From positions 1-47,658 of the forward strand of contig NZ_AWGC01000045.1 of NCBI RefSeq assembly GCF_000495835.1: DNA of 47,658 bases, written 5' to 3'. Made by a program: the position numbers and the translations under genes. The notes under the pieces were generated by a model that worked only from the letters and a program-made list of their open reading frames with translations, did no database searches and had not been told where the DNA came from. Shown here piece after piece: positions 40,910 through 47,658 of this stretch (position 1 is its first letter; each line of letters starts with the position of its first letter). This stretch comes from Asticcacaulis sp. AC402. GTDB taxonomy: Bacteria > Pseudomonadota > Alphaproteobacteria > Caulobacterales > Caulobacteraceae.

Positions 40910-40931
40910 ATTCAACCTTTTGGAGTTGAAT
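40910..40931 (-). terminator. hairpin after ugd
   Basis: Stem attcaac/gttgaat with an 8-base loop, 19 bases past the leftward stop of ugd, followed on that strand by tattac. Plausible weak terminator between ugd and the kinase gene. Confidence 0.4.
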
Positions 40932-40949
40932 GACACAGTTCGCGAAGGT

Positions 40950-42272
40950 TCAGGCGGTAATTTCTTCGCCCGGACGACCGACGCAGATATAGCGGAAGCC
41001 GTGGCGTGCGACTTCATCCCTGCGATAGATATTGCGCAAATCCACCAGCAACGGCGTTTTGACCGCAACCTTGATGCGCTTGAGATCCAGTGCCCGGAAC
41101 TCGTTCCACTCCGTAACAATGACCACCGCATCAGCGCCTTCGGCTGCCTGGTAGGGGCCGTCACAATAGGTGATCGGGGGCAGGACCGCACGGGCATTCT
41201 CCATGCCTTCCGGGTCGTAGCCGCGGATCGTCGCCCCGGCCTTGACCAGCTCTTCGATGATGACGATGGCCGGTGAGTCGCGCATGTCGTCGGTTTCGGG
41301 CTTGAAGGTCAGGCCAAGGACGGTGATGGTTTTTCCGGCGACCGAGCCGCCAGCGGCCTTGATTACCTTTGTTGCCATCTTGGCCTTGCGGGCTTCGTTG
41401 ACCGCGACAGTGGCCTCGACCAGTTGCGTGGGCGCGTCGTAATCCTGGGCGGTCTTGACCAGGGCCAGGGTGTCCTTGGGAAAGCATGATCCGCCATAGC
41501 CCGGACCGGCGTGCAGGAACTTGGTCCCGATGCGGTTGTCGAGCCCGATGCCACGCGCCACCTCCTGGACATTGGCGCCGACGGCCTCGCACAGGTCGGC
41601 CATTTCGTTGATATAGGTGATCTTCATCGCCAGGAAGGCATTGGCGGCGTACTTGATCAACTCCGAGGTTCGGCGTGTGGTGATCATCAGCGGCGCCTGG
41701 TTGATGAACAAGGGGCGATAGACCTCGGTCATCACCGGTCGCGCGCGCTGATCCTCCAGCCCGACAACGATGCGGTTGGGGATCATGAAATCCTTGATAG
41801 CTGCGCCTTCGCGCAGGAATTCCGGATTGGACACCACAGCGACGTCGGCCTTTGGGTTGGTCCGGGCGATAATCCTCTCAACCTCGTCGCCGGTGCCGAC
41901 CGGAACGGTCGACTTGGTAACGACGACGGTAAAGTCCTTGACGTGACGGGCAATTTCCTCGGCGACAGCATAGACGTATTTCAGGTCGGCATGCCCGGTT
42001 TCCTTGTTTGTCGGCGTACCAACACCGATAAACACGACCTCGCTGTCGGGAACGCAATCAGCCATGTCCGTCGAGAAGGTCAGGCGGCCGGCCTTGACGT
42101 TATCACGGACCATCTCTTCCAGGCCGGGCTCGAAGATCGGCATCTTGCCGGCACGCAGGCCCTCGATCTTGGCGACGTCCTTGTCCATGCACACGATATC
42201 GTGACCGTATTCCGCCAGGCAGACACCCGAAACCAGGCCAACATACCCCGAACCAATCATCGTAATCTTCAT
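40950..42272 (-). CDS. ugd: UDP-glucose 6-dehydrogenase
   Basis: A 440-residue enzyme oxidising UDP-glucose to UDP-glucuronate with two NAD, supplying acidic sugar donors for surface glycans. N-terminal Rossmann GSGYVGLVSGVCLAEYGHDIV, FIGVGTP, the STVPVGTGDEV block, NPEFLREGAAIKDF, the catalytic Cys263 in GYGGSCFPKDT, and the C-terminal GLTFKPETDDMRDSPA. Length is standard. Start ATG 42272 encodes MKITMIGSG. It lies about 20 kb from the glycosyltransferase cluster; with galE it can feed that pathway, though a global role is just as likely. Confidence 0.96.
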   Translation of the reverse strand: MKITMIGSGYVGLVSGVCLAEYGHDIVCMDKDVAKIEGLRAGKMPIFEPGLEEMVRDNVKAGRLTFSTDMADCVPDSEVVFIGVGTPTNKETGHADLKYVYAVAEEIARHVKDFTVVVTKSTVPVGTGDEVERIIARTNPKADVAVVSNPEFLREGAAIKDFMIPNRIVVGLEDQRARPVMTEVYRPLFINQAPLMITTRRTSELIKYAANAFLAMKITYINEMADLCEAVGANVQEVARGIGLDNRIGTKFLHAGPGYGGSCFPKDTLALVKTAQDYDAPTQLVEATVAVNEARKAKMATKVIKAAGGSVAGKTITVLGLTFKPETDDMRDSPAIVIIEELVKAGATIRGYDPEGMENARAVLPPITYCDGPYQAAEGADAVVIVTEWNEFRALDLKRIKVAVKTPLLVDLRNIYRRDEVARHGFRYICVGRPGEEITA

Positions 42273-42443
42273 CGAACTGAACCTTGAACACCCGCCTGCC
42301 TAAAGGCGCCACCCAAGGCAAAAACCATTGCAAAGGCAAGCAAAAAATCCTGGACGGCGGTGTTTTCACCGTGGCCGATTGCCGCTTGGCAAAACCGCCG
42401 GACCGTTCTAGCGTGAAGCACGGCGATTTCATCGGGGGCTTTC

Positions 42444-43238
42444 ATGCATCTTGACTTCAGCGCACCTTTCGCACGGTTCTTCGACCTGTTGGGCAAGAAC
42501 CTTGGGCTTTTCCTCGGCCTGGGCCTGATCGGCGTGATCCTGCCGGCCCTGGCGATCAGCTACGGCCTGTTTTTCCAGACCGGATTTGGCATCTATGACT
42601 GGACCGAAAATGCCGCCTCGATCGCCACCGCCGACTGGTGGTGGCTGGCCGGCGGGTCGATCCTCATTTGGTTTCTCAAGCTGGTCAACCTGTCCATGGT
42701 GACCGAGGTCGCCATTCTGCGCGCAGTCGGCAAGAAGGCGGACCTTGGCGCCGCCTTCGGCAGTGCGATGCGCAACATCGTCCCCATCCTTCTGATTTCC
42801 ATTCTGGTGGGGCTTATTGTCATGGGTGGCATTCTTCTCCTGATCGTACCGGGCATTATGTGGGCCCTCGCAACCTGTGTCGCCGTGCCCGCCTATGTCG
42901 GGGAACGAGGGATCGGCATAATGGGCGCCGTCCACCGGTCGTTCGAGTTGACGCGCAATAATCGTTGGATGCTGTTTGCCATCTTCCTTGTCCTGTTTCT
43001 GGGTCTGGGTATAGTCGGCGGCGTGATCGGCGGTGCCGGCGCGGTAGCCTTGCTCAGCACGGGCGGCACGGAGGCCCTGACCTCCAGCGACAACATGACG
43101 GTTTTGCAGATCGTCAACATGATATTCGAAGCCAGCCTCGACATGCTGGGCAATATCTTTATCGCCGGCCTCTATGTCTGCCTGCGTGAAGTCCCCGGCA
43201 AGCAGAACCCCAGCCAGGCCGCCTCGGTTTTTGAGTAG
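42444..43238 (+). CDS. multi-pass membrane protein (YciC/GPDPase-membrane-domain-like)
   Basis: A 264-residue inner-membrane protein with about six helices. The central IVPGIMWALATCVAVPAYVGERGIGIMGAVHRSFELTRNNRW block matches the pattern of the YciC / glycerophosphoryl diester phosphodiesterase membrane-domain group: a PG(I/M) turn, a P in the next helix, an E-R/G loop and S..LT.N.R. No catalytic domain is fused. It is followed after three bases by a related gene, so the two form an operon. Function of such stand-alone proteins is unknown to me. Confidence 0.78.
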   Translation: MHLDFSAPFARFFDLLGKNLGLFLGLGLIGVILPALAISYGLFFQTGFGIYDWTENAASIATADWWWLAGGSILIWFLKLVNLSMVTEVAILRAVGKKADLGAAFGSAMRNIVPILLISILVGLIVMGGILLLIVPGIMWALATCVAVPAYVGERGIGIMGAVHRSFELTRNNRWMLFAIFLVLFLGLGIVGGVIGGAGAVALLSTGGTEALTSSDNMTVLQIVNMIFEASLDMLGNIFIAGLYVCLREVPGKQNPSQAASVFE

Positions 43239-43241
43239 GCG

Positions 43242-43997
43242 ATGAGGGTCGTCCTCGCCCCATCGCCCCTGCGCGTGCTTGACAGGACCCTCGATACCCT
43301 GAACCAGGACTGGGGCCGACCGCTGGCAGCGTTGGGGCTCTTCTTCCTTGTCCCTTACGTGGCGGGCTATTTTGCCCTCTATGCGCCCCTGATCGATGCC
43401 GGCCAGTCCTACGAGGGCTCGCAGACCCTGGCCTATGCCCGCTACTACGCATTCATCGCCTGGTATTTTCTGCTGCGCGCCGCCGCCCTGTGCACCGCCG
43501 GCCGGCTAATCCACGAAAAGCTGAAGGGCAATAACCTGCCCTTCGCCCAGATGCTTCGCGAGGCGCCATGGCTGTGGCTGCGCAGCCTGCCAGTCTACCT
43601 GGTCCTGTCGGTGGCGGTCTATCTCGGCCAGTATGCCTGGGTTGTGCCGGGCATGTTGGCATCCTTTGTTGCGGCCTTCGTCCTGCCGCCCCTGGTGCTG
43701 GAGCGACAGTCGCTGATCGGCGCCATCCGGACCGGTTGGACGTTGTGCCGTGGGCGGTTTCTCATCCTGGCCGTTAACATTGCGTTGGTGACCGGCTTTG
43801 CCCTCGCCGCCCAATGGGCCATTGGTCAGGCCAATACCCGCTTTTCATCGGGCATGTCCTTCGTGGCCGCGTCGATCCTGTTGCAGGCGGCACTGGCGGT
43901 GGTGCAGTTGCTTCAGACAGCGCTTTCGCTCAGCCTTTATGCCTGCGCCCGCGACGATTCCCCGCCGCCCCAGACAGTGGCCAAGGTATTCGATTGA
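43242..43997 (+). CDS. multi-pass membrane protein, probable partner of the preceding gene
   Basis: A 251-residue inner-membrane protein with about six helices, starting three bases after the preceding gene. It shares layout with it (VVPGMLASFVAAFVLPPLVLERQSLIGAIRTGWTLCRGRF), so it is probably of the same superfamily though diverged. No catalytic motifs. The strong overlap in layout suggests a heteromeric complex or an old duplication (inference). The C-terminus is Pro- and Asp-rich and cytoplasmic. Confidence 0.75.
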   Translation: MRVVLAPSPLRVLDRTLDTLNQDWGRPLAALGLFFLVPYVAGYFALYAPLIDAGQSYEGSQTLAYARYYAFIAWYFLLRAAALCTAGRLIHEKLKGNNLPFAQMLREAPWLWLRSLPVYLVLSVAVYLGQYAWVVPGMLASFVAAFVLPPLVLERQSLIGAIRTGWTLCRGRFLILAVNIALVTGFALAAQWAIGQANTRFSSGMSFVAASILLQAALAVVQLLQTALSLSLYACARDDSPPPQTVAKVFD

Positions 43998-44352
43998 CTA
44001 CGCGGTCTGAATTTGCAGTGTCGATCGTATAGATCGAGAATTTTATCCTTTAGATGCCGCGCGTACGCCTCTATAGTTAAGCGGGTCCACAAATTACACA
44101 GTTTAATTTAGGCAAAGGCCTGTATCAAATATAAGAAATCTGTATAGTCTGCATACCTACTCATACCAAGCCTCATAAAGAATGACGCTTGGTATTCGCA
44201 TTTTTTCAGCTCAAGCGCCGCATGGCTCCTCGCATAAGCTCGGGCGCGCAGTCGCGCTTGCCAGTCCGCGATGAGTCAAGGTCATCGCTGGCTGGCATTA
44301 CTTTCGAACAATGCTTCTGCGCGGCGGCTTTCTGGTTGGCGCCGTCCACAGG
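43998..44352. other. AT-rich intergenic region, 355 bases
   Basis: Between the convergent genes ending at 43997 and 44353. The left ~200 bases are notably AT-rich compared with the rest of the window, and a terminator-like hairpin lies at 44164-44194. I see no gene, tRNA or attachment site. Confidence 0.6.
44164..44206 (+). terminator. hairpin with T-run in the AT-rich gap
   Basis: Perfect 8-bp stem taccaagc/gcttggta (44164-44171, 44187-44194) with a 15-base loop, then ttcgca and six T. It is 166 bases past the rightward membrane-protein gene; it may end that transcript or a small RNA in the gap. Confidence 0.5.
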
Positions 44353-45270
44353 TCAGGTCAGCGCCGCAGCGTGCTTGTCCTTGCGGCGCTTGCCCATCAG
44401 CATCTTGCCTTCCAGCCACGCCCGCAGCGCGCCGTAATAGGCCCGCAGGAAGGCTTCGTCGGTCGGCATGTCCGCCGGGTTCCTGGGCGCCTGCCAGTTT
44501 ATCCGCACCTTGATCTTGTCGGCCACCGCCCGCATAACCGCCGGCTTGCGCTCACGCAACACCTGCTCCAGCACCTGCAGTTCCATCTCGCCATAGGCCA
44601 GTTGTTCCGGCGTAAAGGTCAAGCCAATCGCGCGGTCGCCCTCCAGATCGGCCAGGTCGTAACTGAGCGACGCCTTGGGCATATGGATGACGCGCGTTCC
44701 GGCCAGGAAGTCACCGAGACGGGCATGCTGCTTGTTGAATAACGGCAGCAGGATCAGAGCCAGAGCCCAGAGGAAGGCCATCATGCTGAGCAGAGAATTG
44801 CCCGCGCCCTGAAGAATCAGACCGATCGGAATATACAACTCGACCTCGCGCAGGGCGTTGCGCGTGAAAACCGCTGCCGGGGTCAGGCGGCCGCCGTCAT
44901 GGGCCACGACACGCAAACGCAGCGCGCGCTTGCCCGGCGTCGCCGCCTTGGGCCCCATCTCGAAAAAGATGAAGTATCCCGAGCGGACAAAGAACCACAC
45001 CGCCAGGCCCAGGACTTGCAGGATCGAATAGGCGGCCTTGTGGTCCTTCTCGAACGCTTCCATCGGCAGGATGAGCCAGACGATGAACAGTACGAGCGGG
45101 ATCAGCGCCATGATCAGAAAGTCGATCAGCAACGCACCGATGCGCTCGCCGAAGGAGGCGTTAAGAAACGGCAGGACCACGCCTTCGGGTGTCGATATCT
45201 GGGTCGCGATGCGGCCGTGTTCGCCGTAGGGCGCATCGCTTAGCAGGTCGCGTTTGGCCGGCTTAGCCAT
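44353..45270 (-). CDS. RDD family membrane protein
   Basis: A 305-residue protein with an N-terminal RDD domain: FGERIGALLIDFLIMALIPLVLFIVW (first helix with R and D), a second helix, and GPKAATPGKRALRLRVV before helix three, typical of the family. The C-terminal ~100 residues are soluble and basic, ending GKRRKDKHAA. Start ATG 45270 overlaps the upstream SpoIIM-like stop by eight bases, so the pair is coupled. It is the last gene of the DUF58 / SpoIIM / RDD operon found in many proteobacteria and actinobacteria; function unclear, perhaps transport or stress. Confidence 0.9.
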   Translation of the reverse strand: MAKPAKRDLLSDAPYGEHGRIATQISTPEGVVLPFLNASFGERIGALLIDFLIMALIPLVLFIVWLILPMEAFEKDHKAAYSILQVLGLAVWFFVRSGYFIFFEMGPKAATPGKRALRLRVVAHDGGRLTPAAVFTRNALREVELYIPIGLILQGAGNSLLSMMAFLWALALILLPLFNKQHARLGDFLAGTRVIHMPKASLSYDLADLEGDRAIGLTFTPEQLAYGEMELQVLEQVLRERKPAVMRAVADKIKVRINWQAPRNPADMPTDEAFLRAYYGALRAWLEGKMLMGKRRKDKHAAALT

Positions 45271-46282
45271 GTTTGCGCTCCCGCCCGACCAACAGGAAAT
45301 AGATCAGCCAGAGGGTCAGCATGGCCCCACCGATGGCAAAGCGGGCCCAGGTGTCCGTGATCATCTGGCGGCCGAAACCCTCCAGGCAGCCGGCCACGGT
45401 CAGCATGGCCGCAACCCCGATCATCACTGTACCGGTCAGCCGCCCCGCCACCATCAGCGACTCTTTGCGCGGCACGTCGCCCGGGAAGATCAGCCGCCGG
45501 CCGATATGCAGACCGCATGCCCCAGCGATGACGATGGCAAACAACTCGGTGGTGCCGTGAATGCTGAGCCAGCCGGCAAACTCTACGCCCAGTCCCTTGG
45601 AAGCGAACAGCCACAGCATGGCGCCCAGAGGGATGCCGTTATAAATCAGCAGGGCGAAGGTGGGCAGGCCGAACATGATGCCGAAGGCAAAAGCCATGAT
45701 GGCCACCTGAGTATTATGTCCCATCAGGAAAACAGCGAACGGCGACAATGGATCGTTCTCGGTATTGCCGCCAAGGGTTTTTCTCAGCTCCTCGACGGAG
45801 CTCCCGATCGACCGCCCCTCACCGGGCAGGAAGAAATGGTACCATGTGGCGTCCTGGGCGCACAGCAGCCAGCCCAGAAGGGCGCCACCGAAGAACAGAA
45901 CGCAGGCCAGGGCCAGTTCCAGCCCCAGCGACCGGAAGCCGCGCGGCCAGGCGCGGACGAAAAAACTCGACAGAACCTCCTTCAAGCGGGTCTGAGGTCC
46001 ATAGACGTAGACATAGGCGCGGGCGCACAGGGACTGGAGATAGGTGATCAGGTTGCGGTCCAGCGAAATCGACTGTGCCATCGACAAGGACGACATGGCC
46101 GAACGATACAGCACCGGCAGGTTCAGCAGTTCGTCGACGGAAAAGCTGCCCAAGCCGTCGCGCTCGGCCTTGTCGAGTTGCGCGTTGAGCAGCCGCCAGT
46201 CGCCCTGGCGCGCCTCCCGGAACTTCTGGCTTTTCAGTTGCAGCGCCGGACGGGACTGCGGTTGAACGGGATCGTCGGCCAT
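45263..46282 (-). CDS. stage II sporulation protein M-like (SpoIIM/DUF95) membrane protein
   Basis: A 339-residue protein of the SpoIIM superfamily outside spore formers. A soluble N-terminal part is followed by an FFVRAWPRGFRSLGLELALACVLFFGGALLGW first helix and a total of about five helices; the NTQVAIMAFAFGIMFGLPTFALLIYNGIPLGAMLW and LSIHGTTELFAIVIAGACGLHIGRRL (HG..E) blocks are the conserved core. ATG 46282 has GGGAGGGAG before it. It lies 15 bases after the DUF58 stop and overlaps the RDD gene. Role not established; in such operons it is suspected of helping membrane-protein or MoxR-linked functions. Confidence 0.9.
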   Translation of the reverse strand: MADDPVQPQSRPALQLKSQKFREARQGDWRLLNAQLDKAERDGLGSFSVDELLNLPVLYRSAMSSLSMAQSISLDRNLITYLQSLCARAYVYVYGPQTRLKEVLSSFFVRAWPRGFRSLGLELALACVLFFGGALLGWLLCAQDATWYHFFLPGEGRSIGSSVEELRKTLGGNTENDPLSPFAVFLMGHNTQVAIMAFAFGIMFGLPTFALLIYNGIPLGAMLWLFASKGLGVEFAGWLSIHGTTELFAIVIAGACGLHIGRRLIFPGDVPRKESLMVAGRLTGTVMIGVAAMLTVAGCLEGFGRQMITDTWARFAIGGAMLTLWLIYFLLVGRERKHG

Positions 46283-46297
46283 GTGGAACTCCCTCCC

Positions 46298-47617
46298 CTA
46301 CAACCGGTCGGCGCGTTTCAGCGCCAGGTATTTGGTGACAATGGCGGTGGCCAGGTTTTCGGTCGCCGCTTCCAGCACCTCGATGCCCTGCCGGCGCAGA
46401 ATGGTGAAGACGCGCTCGCGCTGGACCGCCAGACGTCGGGCGAAGACGGCGCGGGTAACGTCTTCCGGCTGGGCCGGCACTGTATCGATCAGGTTGTCGA
46501 CCACCTCATCGCGGAAGGCGACGAACAGCACCAGGTGCTTCTTGCTGAGCCGGTTCAGGCTTTCCAGCATCAGCTCGGCCGAGACCTCGTCGATAAAGTC
46601 GGTGAACAGGATGATCAGCGAGCGCCGGCCGACCTTGGCGTTGAGATCGGCCAGGGCCAGGGTATGGTTGGATTCCTCTTCGGAATCGTCGAGGCCGGAC
46701 AGCTGGTGCTTCAACGCCTCGAACGCCTGGGTGCCCGACATCATCGGCGCCGCGTGATAGGGCTTTGAGGCAAAGGCGAAGGTACGGATGTTGTCGCCGA
46801 TCTTGAGCGCGCAATAGCCCAGCAGCAGGCCGGCATAGATGGCGCGGTCCAGGCGCTTGACACCAGCCAGGGGCTCACCCATCAGCCGGCCGGTATCGTA
46901 GGCCAGGACAATGTGGTGATTGCGCTCGGCCTGGAACTCACGCGACAGCAGCTTGACGTGTTTCGCCGACGAGCGCCAGTCGATGCGGCGCGGATCCTGG
47001 GAAGCGTCGTACTCACGCAAGGCATGGTATTCCGAGCCATTATGAAGTTGGTTCTGGACACGGACGCCGTAGATACTGTCGAGCGAGAAAAGGTCTGAAG
47101 CGTCCTGCTCCACGCCTTTCAGATCCGGGGTGATGGTCACCGGGGCGTCCAGAGCGATCTTCTTCTGGACATAGACCAAACCAAGGAAACCGGTCCAACG
47201 CAGGTAGGCGGCGTCGATCTGGCCCGGCCCGCGTGCCGCGGCGATCAGGTGCAGCTTGCCGTGGAAACCCAGATCCTCACCCTTTTCCAGCTTGCGGTCG
47301 TAGGCCGAGGCCGCCAGCAGGCGGTTCAGACCCAGGCGCAGTTCCATCCGTGCCGGCAGTCGCCAGGCGGAAAATCTGGCGACGAACGGTACGGCCTGTT
47401 CGCGACCTACGCCCAGTGTCCTGGGCAGGACCAGGTCAAAACTCAGGGCCTGGCCGACCGGAGCGAAAAAACCATCGAGCACGGCCAAGGCGAACAAAAG
47501 TACCATGACCAGTGGAACCCATGCCCAGACCTGAGGCGCGTACAGGCCAATCCCTATGGCGGCAGGGACGCCCAGGGCCAGTAGTGCCAGCAGTCGAGGT
47601 GTGGGGTAGATGCTCAT
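46298..47617 (-). CDS. DUF58 domain-containing protein
   Basis: A 439-residue membrane-anchored protein. Two N-terminal helices (about 9-28 and 32-52) precede a beta domain and the DUF58 core, with the signature DASQDPRRIDWRSSAKHVKLLSREFQAER, then a von-Willebrand-A-like half (IVLAYDTGRLMGEPL, SLIILFTDFID). Proteins of this type accompany MoxR AAA ATPases. ATG 47617 has AAAAGGAA about 6 bases upstream. It is the first complete gene of the leftward operon; MoxR would be expected immediately to the right, outside the window. An 18-base reading frame ending in TAA at 47641-47643 may be its end, but this cannot be judged. Confidence 0.92.
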   Translation of the reverse strand: MSIYPTPRLLALLALGVPAAIGIGLYAPQVWAWVPLVMVLLFALAVLDGFFAPVGQALSFDLVLPRTLGVGREQAVPFVARFSAWRLPARMELRLGLNRLLAASAYDRKLEKGEDLGFHGKLHLIAAARGPGQIDAAYLRWTGFLGLVYVQKKIALDAPVTITPDLKGVEQDASDLFSLDSIYGVRVQNQLHNGSEYHALREYDASQDPRRIDWRSSAKHVKLLSREFQAERNHHIVLAYDTGRLMGEPLAGVKRLDRAIYAGLLLGYCALKIGDNIRTFAFASKPYHAAPMMSGTQAFEALKHQLSGLDDSEEESNHTLALADLNAKVGRRSLIILFTDFIDEVSAELMLESLNRLSKKHLVLFVAFRDEVVDNLIDTVPAQPEDVTRAVFARRLAVQRERVFTILRRQGIEVLEAATENLATAIVTKYLALKRADRL

Positions 47618-47658
47618 GGGTTCCTTTTCTGTCGCAATTTTTAACGGAAAAGTGGCGG

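Noticed and set aside
45254-46768. A 504-codon plus-strand frame opposite SpoIIM-like and DUF58 genes
   Set aside because: Gln/Asp/His-rich shadow translation; the opposite strand encodes two known families.
47641-47658. Possible end of a MoxR gene at the right edge
   Set aside because: Only five codons and a stop are visible on the minus strand, too little to support a call.

Overview
The window is about 60% G+C or higher by eye and densely coded. It looks like a chromosomal segment of an alphaproteobacterium, most likely Caulobacterales (Asticcacaulis/Brevundimonas/Caulobacter type). Reasons: a flavin-dependent halogenase-like gene beside a sugar/solute symporter, a GH16 glucanase and a LacI regulator; a DUF58/SpoIIM/RDD operon; intergenic palindromes of the alphaproteobacterial kind; frequent GTG and TTG starts. 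The taxon is an inference. No rRNA, tRNA, CRISPR array or prophage was seen.

Layout. (1) 1-1911: a REP-associated (Y1, HUH) tyrosine transposase with inverted flanks, an AT-rich gene for a small exported protein of unknown function, and a 158-bp broken copy of the transposase 3' end. (2) 1912-21851: a surface-polysaccharide locus. It has two GT4 glycosyltransferases of one subfamily, a third GT4, two GT2 enzymes, a GT61 enzyme, three proteins of the polysaccharide pyruvyl transferase fold (two are close paralogues in opposite orientation), an ABC-2 polysaccharide exporter (permease plus short ATPase), galE, and several proteins built from a recurring 'GW...RPD...GF' module. (3) 21852-22098: two abutting palindromic repeat elements. 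(4) 22276-28050: a complete tripartite RND efflux operon, with a REP-like hairpin inserted into the start of the outer-membrane gene. (5) 28199-31576: an SDR epimerase coupled to a metallo-beta-lactamase-fold hydrolase, then an APC amino-acid permease. (6) 31722-39064: a DUF885 peptidase-like gene diverging from a symporter / GH16 / halogenase-like / LacI set, with a perfect LacI-type operator palindrome in front of the symporter. (7) 39191-43997: a hybrid histidine kinase whose last codons lie in a dispersed repeat, ugd, and two small multi-pass membrane proteins. (8) 44353-47617: an RDD / SpoIIM-like / DUF58 operon reading leftward.

How it fits together. Region 2 can supply a nucleotide-sugar epimerase, glycosyl and probable pyruvyl transfer, and ABC-dependent export. 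The ATPase lacks the C-terminal carbohydrate-binding domain of classical Wzt, so the stand-alone GW-module proteins next to it are the best candidates here for something not yet described. Region 6 reads as a LacI-controlled beta-glucan-use locus carrying a halogenase homologue with an altered signature motif. Region 8 is the familiar DUF58/SpoIIM/RDD set whose MoxR partner would lie just beyond the right edge.
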